Source: Kocuria sp. cx-455 (GTDB lineage: Bacteria; Actinomycetota; Actinomycetes; Actinomycetales; Micrococcaceae). Taken from it: a stretch of 64,000 bases of DNA. Shown here in pieces: positions 14,833 to 21,870 of this stretch; positions within the stretch are counted from its first letter, which is position 1; every line of letters starts with the position of its first letter. A program made the translations under genes and the position numbers. The notes under the pieces are model-generated. The model was given only the letters and a program-made list of their open reading frames with translations. It did not search any database and was not told where the DNA came from. The stretch spans positions 1-64,000 of the forward strand of contig NZ_JACXBS010000009.1 in the NCBI RefSeq assembly GCF_014698015.1, read 5' to 3'.

Positions 14833-15360
14833 ATGGCCCGCCCTGCCACCGCCGCTCGCGTTCTTTCCGCCGTCCTGCGCCTCGCAGAGCGCGGCGGCCC
14901 GAACGCACTCACCATGGAAGGCGTCGCGGCCGAAGCCGGCGTCGGCAAGCAAACGCTCTACCGCACATGGCCATCGATCCATGCACTCCTGTTCGACGCA
15001 CTTGCGACGGAATCTGCTGTGTCCGAATCCGCGGGCAGCTACCCCGAGCTCTTCGAGGCGCTGAAGGCGACCAGCGCCGAACTCGCGTCAGAACCGCGAG
15101 CCTCGCTGCTACGGATGCTGGCCGCCGCAGTCCAGAGCGACGAGGTGATCGCACGTCAGTTCCACACCGCCCTTCTTCAGCGCCAGCAGCAGCAGTTCGC
15201 GCGGGTGGTTGCTGCCGACGGACTCGACAATCCCGAGCGAGCCACAGAGCTTCTGCTAGCCCCCCTCCTGTACCGATGGTTCCTCCGACTGCCCCCTCTC
15301 ACCGACGGCGAGCTGGCAGACCACGTCGAATCCGTTCGACGCATTCACCGGCCCGATTGA
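14833..15360 (+). CDS. TetR-family repressor (175 aa)
   Basis: The N-terminal HTH (residues 5-50: AARVLSAVLRLAERGG, LTMEGVAAEAGVGKQTLYR-TW) is typical TetR. The C-terminal ligand domain is TetR_C-like, with many helices. 175 aa. ATG at 14833, just after a -10-like TATACT (14820 region). Divergent from the SDR it most likely controls, together with itself, through the palindrome at 14799-14817. The stop codon abuts the internal IS481 end. Confidence 0.85.
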   Translation: MARPATAARVLSAVLRLAERGGPNALTMEGVAAEAGVGKQTLYRTWPSIHALLFDALATESAVSESAGSYPELFEALKATSAELASEPRASLLRMLAAAVQSDEVIARQFHTALLQRQQQQFARVVAADGLDNPERATELLLAPLLYRWFLRLPPLTDGELADHVESVRRIHRPD

Positions 15361-15381
15361 TCAACGCCCCCGGTCAGTACA
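15354..15381 (-). repeat. internal IS481-type end
   Basis: On the minus strand it reads TGTACTGACCGG then GGGCGTTGATC, matching the two outer ends. It has no CCTAGG beside it. It probably marks the original right end of a smaller element (12070-15381). Confidence 0.8.
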
Positions 15382-15750
15382 CCGCGTGGGCCTGGCCTGG
15401 GGGGGGGTGACGTGCACGAGGGCGTGCTGGGCACAGTCGTCCTCGGCGGCCAGGGTTCCCAGGGCCGCAGCGAGTCCTTCGAGGATGTCCACGGATCGCC
15501 AGACGTCGTGCTTAGGCATCCCGGGGTCGGTGGCGATGGTGAGGTGGACGTGGAGAGAACTTCCGTGAATCCCTGACTAGGGACGATGCAGGGTGGTCGG
15601 GGGCTCTGTCCCTAGCGTTGCAGCCTATTGTCCACGGGACCGCGAGTCACTGGGTTGGCCCCGTGAGTGCGGGAGCCAGGACCGCGCAGTTTGTCGGACC
15701 CCCGCCGTAGGCTTCGACTCAACAGGTTCGCGCAGAGGATGGGGTACACC
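15382..15750. pseudogene. gene remnant and spacer before OLD gene
   Basis: On the minus strand, about 15400-15545 reads as a plausible protein piece (SLHVHLTIATDPG, MPKHDVWRSVDILEGLAAAL) cut off by the internal IS end, so it looks like a truncated gene. A hairpin with 8-bp stem CTAGGGAC/GTCCCTAG follows at about 15575-15613. The family of the remnant is not known. Confidence 0.35.
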
Positions 15751-17655
15751 ATGAAGTTGCAGAAGGTGGCGATCCGTCGGTATCGCAGCATCGAGGAGAT
15801 GGACGCGTTCGAGGTCGAGCCGGACGTGACCTGCCTCGTCGGGAAGAACGAGTCCGGCAAGACAGCGGTGCTCCAGGCGCTCAACAAGAGTCACTCTCAC
15901 GACGGTGCCAGTTTCGATGAAGGGCTCGACTATCCCACGACGCGCACGAGCGAGAGGCGGAAGGCCGAGGGGAAAATGCAGGTCACTACCCTGACCTACC
16001 TCCTCGATGACGGCGATGTCCAGTCGGTGGAGGACTGGATGGGTGAGAGCGCGCTGTCATCCAGGACGATCACGGTGACGACGCTCTACGACGGCAGCAG
16101 CACTTGGGCAGTGGGGCTGGACGAGGAAGCCGTCGTACGTCATCTCGCGCGTGACCTTGACCTTCCCGCTGGTCCACAGAAGGCTGCCAAGGGCTCCAAA
16201 TCGGTGAGCGGACTGGTTGAGGTCTTGGAGGGACTGGAGGACCCGAACACCGAGGCAACCGAGGTGCTGGCTCGGGTGGCCAAGTGGCGGGAGTCGTCTC
16301 CCATGCTGGGTGTGATCGACCTCCTGATTCAGCGACGCCCGAAGTTCGTCTACTTCGGTGAGTACGACTCCATGCCGGGCGAGATCAACGTGAAGGAACT
16401 CATCGCCCACCGTGACGCTGGAGACCTGAGCCGGGGCGAGCGCGCCTTTCTATCGCTGCTCCACTTGGCGAGCGTCGAGCCGGAGGACTTCATCAACCCG
16501 GAGAGCGACGAGCACCTCATCCGCGACGTGGAGAACGCCTCCAACGGGATCACAGAAGAGGTCTTCACCTACTGGTCGCAGAACACGAACCTGCGCGTCC
16601 AGTTGCGGGTAGGTAGTTCGACAACGGGTCCCTACCCAGGGCCGACGATCCAGATTCGGGTGCTCAACCAGAAGCACAACGTGACGGTCCCGTTCGATGA
16701 GCGCTCGCGCGGCTTCGTATGGTTCTTCTCGTTCCTCGCCTACTTCTCCGAGATCGAGCAGGAGTCGAGCCGTCCCCTGATCCTCCTGCTCGATGAGCCA
16801 GGCCTGAGTCTTCACGCAAAGGCGCAGGCAGACCTCCTGCGCTTCCTTGACGAGCGACTGGCTCCCGAGCACCAGGTGCTCTTCACGACGCACTCGCCGT
16901 TCATGGTCGACCCGCAGAGGATGCATCGCGTACGCACGGTGGAGGACCGCGAGGATGGCGGCACGACCGTCTCGGCAGACGTCCTGAAGGCTGACAGTGA
17001 CACGGTGTTCCCACTCATGGCCGCGATGGGAGTCGACCTCACACAGACGCTGTGGGTGGGGCCCAACGTGCTTCTGGTCGAAGGGCCATCCGATGTGGTC
17101 TTCCTGACCCACCTCAGCGAAGCGCTGCGGTCGCAGGGTAGGGAGGGCCTCGATCCCCGCTGGGTAGTGACTCCCGGAGGCGGCATCTCGAAGTTGCCCT
17201 CCTTCCTCTCCCTCTTCGGGGCCAACAAGATGAACGTTGCGGTGCTGACGGACTCCTCGCCCAAGGAGGCCAAGACGATCCAGCGCCTGAAGGAACTGGG
17301 CCGTCTTGGGAACACGGGGATCGTCCAGGTGGGCGAAGTCCTCAACAAGCAGGAGGCTGACCTGGAGGACCTCTTCACTGATGCCGTCTATCTGAAGTTG
17401 GTCAACGAGTCATACCAAGGAGTTTTGAAGGGCCGTAAGGTTGTCGCCTCCGATATCCCCAAGGGAGACCGGCTCACCAGTCGAGTCCAGGAGTACTTTG
17501 CAGCAGAAGGCATCAACGGTGGACAGTTCAACCACTACGCCCCTGCGGGTGCCCTGATGCGCGGGGCGCTTGGCAAGGCGTCCCTGGCCACTTCGACGCT
17601 GGACCGGGCCGAGGAGTTGATGCGGCGACTCAACGCCTTCCTCCCCGTGGTTTGA
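15751..17655 (+). CDS. OLD-family ATPase/TOPRIM nuclease (634 aa)
   Basis: N-terminal ABC-type ATPase: FRSIE-like start (RRYRSIEEMDAFEV), Walker A GKNESGKT (residues 31-38), signature-like DERSRGFVWFFSFL and Walker B LILLLDEPGLSLH (about 340-355), then TTHSPFM. The C-terminal TOPRIM domain has LLVEGPSDVVFL (about 440) and VLTDSS (about 497), where the usual DxD is only partly kept. OLD nucleases act in phage defence, alone or with a UvrD-like partner (Gabija). No helicase gene follows, so this would be a stand-alone OLD. Start at ATG 15751 is the most conserved; ATG 15739 is possible. Right-hand cargo of the IS481 element. Confidence 0.8.
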   Translation: MKLQKVAIRRYRSIEEMDAFEVEPDVTCLVGKNESGKTAVLQALNKSHSHDGASFDEGLDYPTTRTSERRKAEGKMQVTTLTYLLDDGDVQSVEDWMGESALSSRTITVTTLYDGSSTWAVGLDEEAVVRHLARDLDLPAGPQKAAKGSKSVSGLVEVLEGLEDPNTEATEVLARVAKWRESSPMLGVIDLLIQRRPKFVYFGEYDSMPGEINVKELIAHRDAGDLSRGERAFLSLLHLASVEPEDFINPESDEHLIRDVENASNGITEEVFTYWSQNTNLRVQLRVGSSTTGPYPGPTIQIRVLNQKHNVTVPFDERSRGFVWFFSFLAYFSEIEQESSRPLILLLDEPGLSLHAKAQADLLRFLDERLAPEHQVLFTTHSPFMVDPQRMHRVRTVEDREDGGTTVSADVLKADSDTVFPLMAAMGVDLTQTLWVGPNVLLVEGPSDVVFLTHLSEALRSQGREGLDPRWVVTPGGGISKLPSFLSLFGANKMNVAVLTDSSPKEAKTIQRLKELGRLGNTGIVQVGEVLNKQEADLEDLFTDAVYLKLVNESYQGVLKGRKVVASDIPKGDRLTSRVQEYFAAEGINGGQFNHYAPAGALMRGALGKASLATSTLDRAEELMRRLNAFLPVV

Positions 17656-17963
17656 CCCCTCGCGCGGAGTCGCGCCACAGGAACGGTCAGCGAGAAGCCG
17701 TCACGCTGCCACCGAAGCCGTAGGTCCTGAGCTCGCGTGCAGGCTTCTTCGCGGGTGGGAGACCGAACACTCGTCGTGCCTCGTCCATCTCTCGCTCCCG
17801 CTTCGCGCGTGGACCCGCCACCTGTTCGGCATGCCCGCCGGGGCGGCCTGCGGCGAGGCGACTTTCCCTAATGGCGTCGCAACCTTCATCGACGCCTACC
17901 GCGCCGCTCTGGACTTCGGGCCAGCCTAGGTCAGACGAAGTATCCCCGTGCGTCCGACGCCGT
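17656..17963 (+). pseudogene. probable 3' gene fragment, right edge of IS481 element
   Basis: No complete gene. The plus frame ending with TAG at 17929 reads MPAGAACGEATFPNGVATF then IDAYRAALDFGPA from 17831, which looks like the tail of a protein rather than random sequence. It has no start or family I can name. The remainder shows nothing. Confidence 0.25.
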
Positions 17964-18092
17964 CAATCAACGTCCCCGGTCAGTACACCTAGGAGCCATG
18001 GCACAATGGCCGGTGACCCCTTGCTGTGTCATAGCCTCCCCGGCTTACCCCACATGGCAAGGGGTCTTTACATACCCACCACACACAACCGC

Positions 18093-18175
18093 TTGACCCT
18101 ATTTTAGAGTGTGTGTATAGTTGGCTTTGTTAGCGGGGCAGCGGCCCCGGGATACGGACTTTTTGGAGGCTAGCC
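18093..18175 (+). promoter_or_regulatory. repeated promoter-leader, copy 13
   Basis: -35 TTGACC (18093-18098), 17 bp, -10 TATAGT (18116-18121), 13 nt, hairpin GGGGC (18135-18139) AGCG GCCCC, GGAGG, ATG at 18176. Closest -35 to the TTGACA consensus. It lies just after a CCCCTTGC...GCAAGGGG hairpin. Confidence 0.9.
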
Positions 18176-18469
18176 ATGGAACAGACCACCTACACCACCG
18201 ACCAGACGGCCGCGTTAGACAAGGTGCTGACCACCAATCGCCGCCACGCCTCACGGAACGGGGAGTGGATGAGCGTCAACCACGTCGATCGCCCCGGGGA
18301 AGCATGGCCGGCCGTGGTGGGGCTGTGCTACTGGATCAGCACCTCCGATAAGGCCGTCGCCCACTTTCCCGGGTTGAGCAGCGACCAGCTCGCCCAGGCC
18401 CTGGCCCGTCACCACTACTTCACCACCAACCTGGGCGGGGTGGACGTGATGGCCCCGCGCACCATCTAA
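18176..18469 (+). CDS. small hypothetical protein (97 aa)
   Basis: Not recognised. Start fixed by the leader. Mixed alpha/beta with several aromatic residues (WMSVNHV, WPAVVGLCYWIS) and a helix (SSDQLAQALARHHYF). No signal peptide. Probably co-transcribed with 18541-18765, which lacks its own leader. First leader gene after the IS481 element, so before that insertion it followed 11744-12061. Confidence 0.7.
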   Translation: MEQTTYTTDQTAALDKVLTTNRRHASRNGEWMSVNHVDRPGEAWPAVVGLCYWISTSDKAVAHFPGLSSDQLAQALARHHYFTTNLGGVDVMAPRTI

Positions 18470-18540
18470 CAGGCCCCCTGCGTGGTCGCCTCGGGAGGGA
18501 GGTGACCACGCGGGCCCCTCCCGACACCCCAGGAGCACCC

Positions 18541-18765
18541 ATGGAACCCCCCGATCACCCCGTGCGCGTCGATATCGACAGCGCCGGCGGATTCGTCTCA
18601 CCCCAAGCCCTACGCGCGGCCCGACAAGGCGCCACCGTGGAAGTCATCAGCGGTTTCGTCTGCGGCTTTCCCGACCTGCTGGCCCCAACCCACGAACCCG
18701 TACCCGACGGTCGCTACACCCTCACCCTGCACCGCGGGCACGTCGCCATCCGGCCCCTGACCTGA
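18541..18765 (+). CDS. small hypothetical protein (74 aa)
   Basis: Not recognised. ATG at 18541 after CCCAGGAGCACCC. Beta-rich (VRVDIDSAGGFVS, ATVEVISGFVCGF, RYTLTLHRGHVAIRPL), soluble. Second gene of the operon begun by leader copy 13. Downstream the reverse form of the motif, CCGCGAGCGC, is at 18862-18871. Confidence 0.65.
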   Translation: MEPPDHPVRVDIDSAGGFVSPQALRAARQGATVEVISGFVCGFPDLLAPTHEPVPDGRYTLTLHRGHVAIRPLT

Positions 18766-18952
18766 CCAACCCACCCCCACACACTGGGTTGCACCCGCTC
18801 AACAACGGACCTGCCGGTGAGGAGATCCGCCAGCGTCGCCCCACCGCTTCGATCGAGACCACCGCGAGCGCGCCCACCCCGCCGGCCACTATCCCTCCCG
18901 TGCTGGGGATGTGCTCGAGGAGAAAAATATCCGCACAAACACATTGAACCTA

Positions 18953-19036
18953 TTGACCACTTTTTAGTTTGTTTGTATTGTTGTTTTTGTTAGCGGGGCA
19001 TTTGGCCCCACCACACCAGACTCACTGGAGGGCATC
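18953..19036 (+). promoter_or_regulatory. repeated promoter-leader, copy 14
   Basis: -35 TTGACC (18953-18958), 17 bp, -10 TATTGT (18976-18981), 13 nt, hairpin GGGGC (18995-18999) ATTTG GCCCC, AGACTC, GGAGGGC, ATG at 19037. The loop has changed while the stem is intact. Confidence 0.9.
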
Positions 19037-19363
19037 ATGAAGCATCACCCCTACCTTTCCGCTCAGCCACCCGTGTTCCTGGACTCACCGGCACACCCCG
19101 ACCCCACCGCGGAATCAGAATGGGTCCCGCTGACCGAAGCCATGCGGATCACCGGCGGAACCCTGATGATGGGATCACGATTACTCATCCATGGCCGCCC
19201 AGCCGTGTTCACACTCGATCCCTACATCGGCAGCTGCTCAGCTAAATACACCGACACCCCCGATTCCTACGCCCTGAACATCGCCGCCGCCTCCGACACG
19301 GTTCTGGTGCACACTCAGGCCATTCAGGCCACCCAGGATCACGTGGCCGCAAGCCAGGCATAA
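19037..19363 (+). CDS. hypothetical protein (108 aa)
   Basis: Not recognised. Start fixed by the leader. Proline-rich first 30 residues, then a compact alpha/beta region (WVPLTEAMRITGG, MMGSRLLIHGRPAVFTLDP). No signal peptide or membrane span. Likely the first gene of an operon running to 21728, since the following six genes have no repeated leader and several overlap by ATGA. Confidence 0.7.
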   Translation: MKHHPYLSAQPPVFLDSPAHPDPTAESEWVPLTEAMRITGGTLMMGSRLLIHGRPAVFTLDPYIGSCSAKYTDTPDSYALNIAAASDTVLVHTQAIQATQDHVAASQA

Positions 19364-19421
19364 GCACCGGAACAGAACCCACCCCCCCATCAGCTACCCC
19401 CTCTTGATAAGGACCAGCACC

Positions 19422-19904
19422 ATGCGTATTACCCGAGGAATCACCGCCGTCGCCGCGCTCGCCGCCCTGTCATTGACCGGCTGCGCCGCAGGGGATGCCG
19501 CGACTCAAGAAAGCAGCGCCCCGCAGGGCGCGGCCACGCCGACCAAAATCAAACACCCCGACGATCAAGACTCCTGCACCGTCACGATCGAACACGACGT
19601 GACCGAAGGTGACGCCCCGGATCTGGCCACCATTCAGTGCGGGACCACAGCGCGCGAAGTCGCCGGCAACTTTGCCGACAAGACCAGCAATTGGTACGCC
19701 CCCGAAAGTGGAGTGTCCAACATCGTCGTCGTAGGCACCAACGTCCGCGCGTGGGTCTACACCGGAGACGCCGATCAGACGTGCGCCATCATCTACGACG
19801 AGGGCGATCAGCCGGTCAAGTGCCGACCCACGGAGCAGGGAGAATCCTCACCGGAGCCAGTCAATCCCACCGAACCCGAGCGCATGAAAGCACCCACAGC
19901 CTGA
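19422..19904 (+). CDS. secreted lipoprotein (160 aa)
   Basis: Clear lipoprotein signal: basic start (MRITRG), hydrophobic run (AVAALAALSL), lipobox LTGC, then Ser/Ala-rich linker. Mature part has two to three cysteines (SCTVTIEHDV, IQCGTTAREV, QTCAIIYDEG) that could form disulfides. Surface-located. ATG at 19422 after AAGGACCAGCACC. Possibly a surface factor in mating or exclusion; this is a guess. No known domain recognised. Confidence 0.75.
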   Translation: MRITRGITAVAALAALSLTGCAAGDAATQESSAPQGAATPTKIKHPDDQDSCTVTIEHDVTEGDAPDLATIQCGTTAREVAGNFADKTSNWYAPESGVSNIVVVGTNVRAWVYTGDADQTCAIIYDEGDQPVKCRPTEQGESSPEPVNPTEPERMKAPTA

Positions 19905-19950
19905 CAGCTACCCCAACGAACCCCCGACCAGTAGACCAGGAGAAACACCG

Positions 19951-20130
19951 ATGCGCACCGCCCTCCGCACCCTCACCGCCGCGGTAACCAGCCTGTTCTG
20001 GTGCCTCGCCGCGTGGCTCATGTCCATCACCGGCATGACCATGCACACGGCCCGGCTGCCCTGGGCGTGGACCGCCCGCCGCGGTCACTTCTCATGGGCC
20101 CGCGCCTACGGCTTCATCCCCGGGCTATGA
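19951..20130 (+). CDS. small membrane protein (59 aa)
   Basis: Short gene starting ATGCGCACC after CAGGAGAAACACCG. One or two membrane spans (LTAAVTSLFWCLAAWLMSITG), then an Arg/Trp-rich tail. Its stop overlaps the next start as ATGA, strong evidence of translation coupling. Function unknown. Confidence 0.65.
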   Translation: MRTALRTLTAAVTSLFWCLAAWLMSITGMTMHTARLPWAWTARRGHFSWARAYGFIPGL

Positions 20131-20639
20131 GCCCCTGGGGTAAAGCGGGAGAACGGATCACCGCTGAGGAAGCCAAGAACCGAGCCCGCGCCCGCCAAGC
20201 ACCAGCCCGCCGCGCCTGCGCCGTCGCGAAGGAATCAAACGCCGCCCGATTCTCCGCCGCGCATAAGGCGTGGAAAGCGGGCCTAACCCGACCCGACATG
20301 ATCACCCAAGGACTCAACCTCCGGGACCTCTACGGCCCCGAGGTGGACCGGGCGTGCGGGGTGGAAGAACCCACCGTGGACCTCTGGGAAACCGGCCGCG
20401 TCTACCCCACCTGGGAGCAACTGAGCGCGCTCGCCGCACTGTGTGAGCTCCCGGTGTGGTGGTTCACCGAAGAACCCCTGATCAGCGCCGGGGACCTGTT
20501 CATCTGCGGCCGCAGGCGCGTCATAGACACCACCCCACCGATCACGAGGTTCGATCCGATGGCATTAGCCGCCGCCGGCATCAACCCCTACCCCGACACC
20601 CCGGGCACGGATGACAACGGCCAGACCCGGCTGCTCTAA
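20127..20639 (+). CDS. XRE-like helix-turn-helix protein (170 aa)
   Basis: The start overlaps the previous stop (ATGA). Residues 65-110 (LRDLYGPEVDRACGVEEPTV, LWETGRVYPTWEQLSALAAL) resemble an XRE-type HTH, followed by LPVWWFTEEP as in many phage-type regulators where the protein checks residues after the HTH. N-terminal 50 residues are basic and helical. Likely a regulator of this operon. No operator is identified. Confidence 0.65.
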   Translation: MSPWGKAGERITAEEAKNRARARQAPARRACAVAKESNAARFSAAHKAWKAGLTRPDMITQGLNLRDLYGPEVDRACGVEEPTVDLWETGRVYPTWEQLSALAALCELPVWWFTEEPLISAGDLFICGRRRVIDTTPPITRFDPMALAAAGINPYPDTPGTDDNGQTRLL

Positions 20640-20691
20640 CCCGAGTACGCCACTCGGACAATGGCCGTGTATGGAGATGAAAGGATCAAGG

Positions 20692-21564
20692 ATGCGTAAA
20701 CCTGAACTCGAGGCTCACCACTCATCCCCCACCGCGCACCACATCACGGTTGACGGATTCCGAACTTCCCGCGCCTGGGATAGTCCCTATGCGCCGCCCG
20801 TGGAGGTACTTATCCGAGAGTCCCTCTCGTCAGAGACCACCGAGGAGCTGGCCCGGAACCCGATTACCGGCAGCACAACACAGCCCGCGGAAAGCCGAGT
20901 GTCGATAGGCGACACCGCGCCCCTCCGTCTAGAAATCTTGTACATCATGCTCTTTGCGGTGGTTGGCGCATTCGCCAGTTATGCAGTCCTCACCCGAATC
21001 AGTGCTTCCCCCGAAAATTTGCTCCTGCTCGCGGCACCCGGCGCGGCATGTGGGTCGCTCCTAGGCTTCTGGTTCTCACTGTGGCGGTCACGAGTTGCTA
21101 CCGACCGCGCCCGTCAGTATCTGGAATTTCGGAGCCAGCACGCCCAGGACGTGATCGAGACTGCCGATCCGGTGGCAGCTCGCGTGCTGGAGGTGATCGA
21201 CATGGCCCGCCAGGACGCCCAGGCCATTGATCGGGCTGGGGCGGGCGACCTCGCGGAGAAGATGCCTCCCGTCAGCCGTCTGGCCGGCCAGGTGATCTCG
21301 GCACGCTTGGCTGCTCTACGCCCGGTTTCGACTGTGGTGATCGCCCATGCTCGTGATCTGCTGACGGGCACGAATCCAGCCGACGACTCCCGCGCGGTGG
21401 CAGACATGCGGACGCAACTCGAAGCCGCCGAGACCGAAGCCCACCCCCTCAATGAGCGCGTAGAGGTCCTGTTGAGTGAACTGACCGCCGCGGGTGCCCG
21501 GATTTCGGAGCTGGCCCGCAGCGCCCGCGCTCGCGCTCAGGTCACTGGTGAGGAGCAAGCATGA
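20692..21564 (+). CDS. membrane protein with cytoplasmic coiled coil (290 aa)
   Basis: Not recognised. ATG at 20692 after AAGGATCAAGG. Residues 1-85 are hydrophilic, two membrane spans follow (IMLFAVVGAFASYAVL; LLLLAAPGAACGSLLGFWF), then about 175 residues of mostly helical, partly coiled-coil sequence to the end. This layout suits a membrane anchor for a DNA or protein complex. Its stop overlaps the next gene's ATG (ATGA). Confidence 0.7.
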   Translation: MRKPELEAHHSSPTAHHITVDGFRTSRAWDSPYAPPVEVLIRESLSSETTEELARNPITGSTTQPAESRVSIGDTAPLRLEILYIMLFAVVGAFASYAVLTRISASPENLLLLAAPGAACGSLLGFWFSLWRSRVATDRARQYLEFRSQHAQDVIETADPVAARVLEVIDMARQDAQAIDRAGAGDLAEKMPPVSRLAGQVISARLAALRPVSTVVIAHARDLLTGTNPADDSRAVADMRTQLEAAETEAHPLNERVEVLLSELTAAGARISELARSARARAQVTGEEQA

Positions 21565-21728
21565 GCGCTCGCTGCGCCCAAGAGTTATACCCGATGTGGG
21601 ACGGGGACACATGCCCCTGTGAAACATTCGGTATCGACCCCGAAAATCCACCCACCCGCGGGATTTTCACCACTACCTGGCCCGAGCACCCCAACCAACA
21701 ACCCCCGGGGGCTGCACCTCGTAACTGA
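21561..21728 (+). CDS. small hypothetical protein (55 aa)
   Basis: Overlaps the stop of 20692-21564 by ATGA. Contains Cys residues as CAQ and CPCETF near residues 5 and 18-20, and a proline-rich end. Might bind metal. Not recognised; too short to judge further. Confidence 0.5.
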   Translation: MSARCAQELYPMWDGDTCPCETFGIDPENPPTRGIFTTTWPEHPNQQPPGAAPRN

Positions 21729-21782
21729 GCACCTAACGCACTCCCCCGTTCGCCAACCGCCACCCCTTACACATACACCCCA

Positions 21783-21870
21783 TTGTGCGTAATCCATACA
21801 ATGTGTATTGTTGTTTTTGTTAGCAGGGCATCAGGCCCAAGATTCAGACCTCCATGAAGGGGAAACACCC
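21783..21870 (+). promoter_or_regulatory. repeated promoter-leader, copy 15
   Basis: -35 TTGTGC (21783-21788), 17 bp, -10 TATTGT (21806-21811), 13 nt, hairpin with the outer pair lost on both sides (AGGGC, 21825-21829, and GCCCA). GAAGGGGAAA ribosome-binding site, GTG at 21871. Confidence 0.85.

Larger units (their letters stand above)
12070..17987. mobile_element. IS481-bounded cargo element (5.9 kb) with third internal end
   Basis: Left end TGTACTGACCGG... (12070-12092) and right end ...CCGGTCAGTACA (about 17964-17987) are inverted repeats, and CCTAGG stands directly outside both (12064-12069 and 17988-17993), a 6-bp target duplication. A third copy of the end, facing right, lies at about 15354-15381 without a CCTAGG flank. 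The unit carries an AbiV-like gene, the IS481 transposase, an SDR/TetR pair, and, past the internal end, an OLD-type nuclease. TGT...ACA ends fit IS481. Confidence 0.85.
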
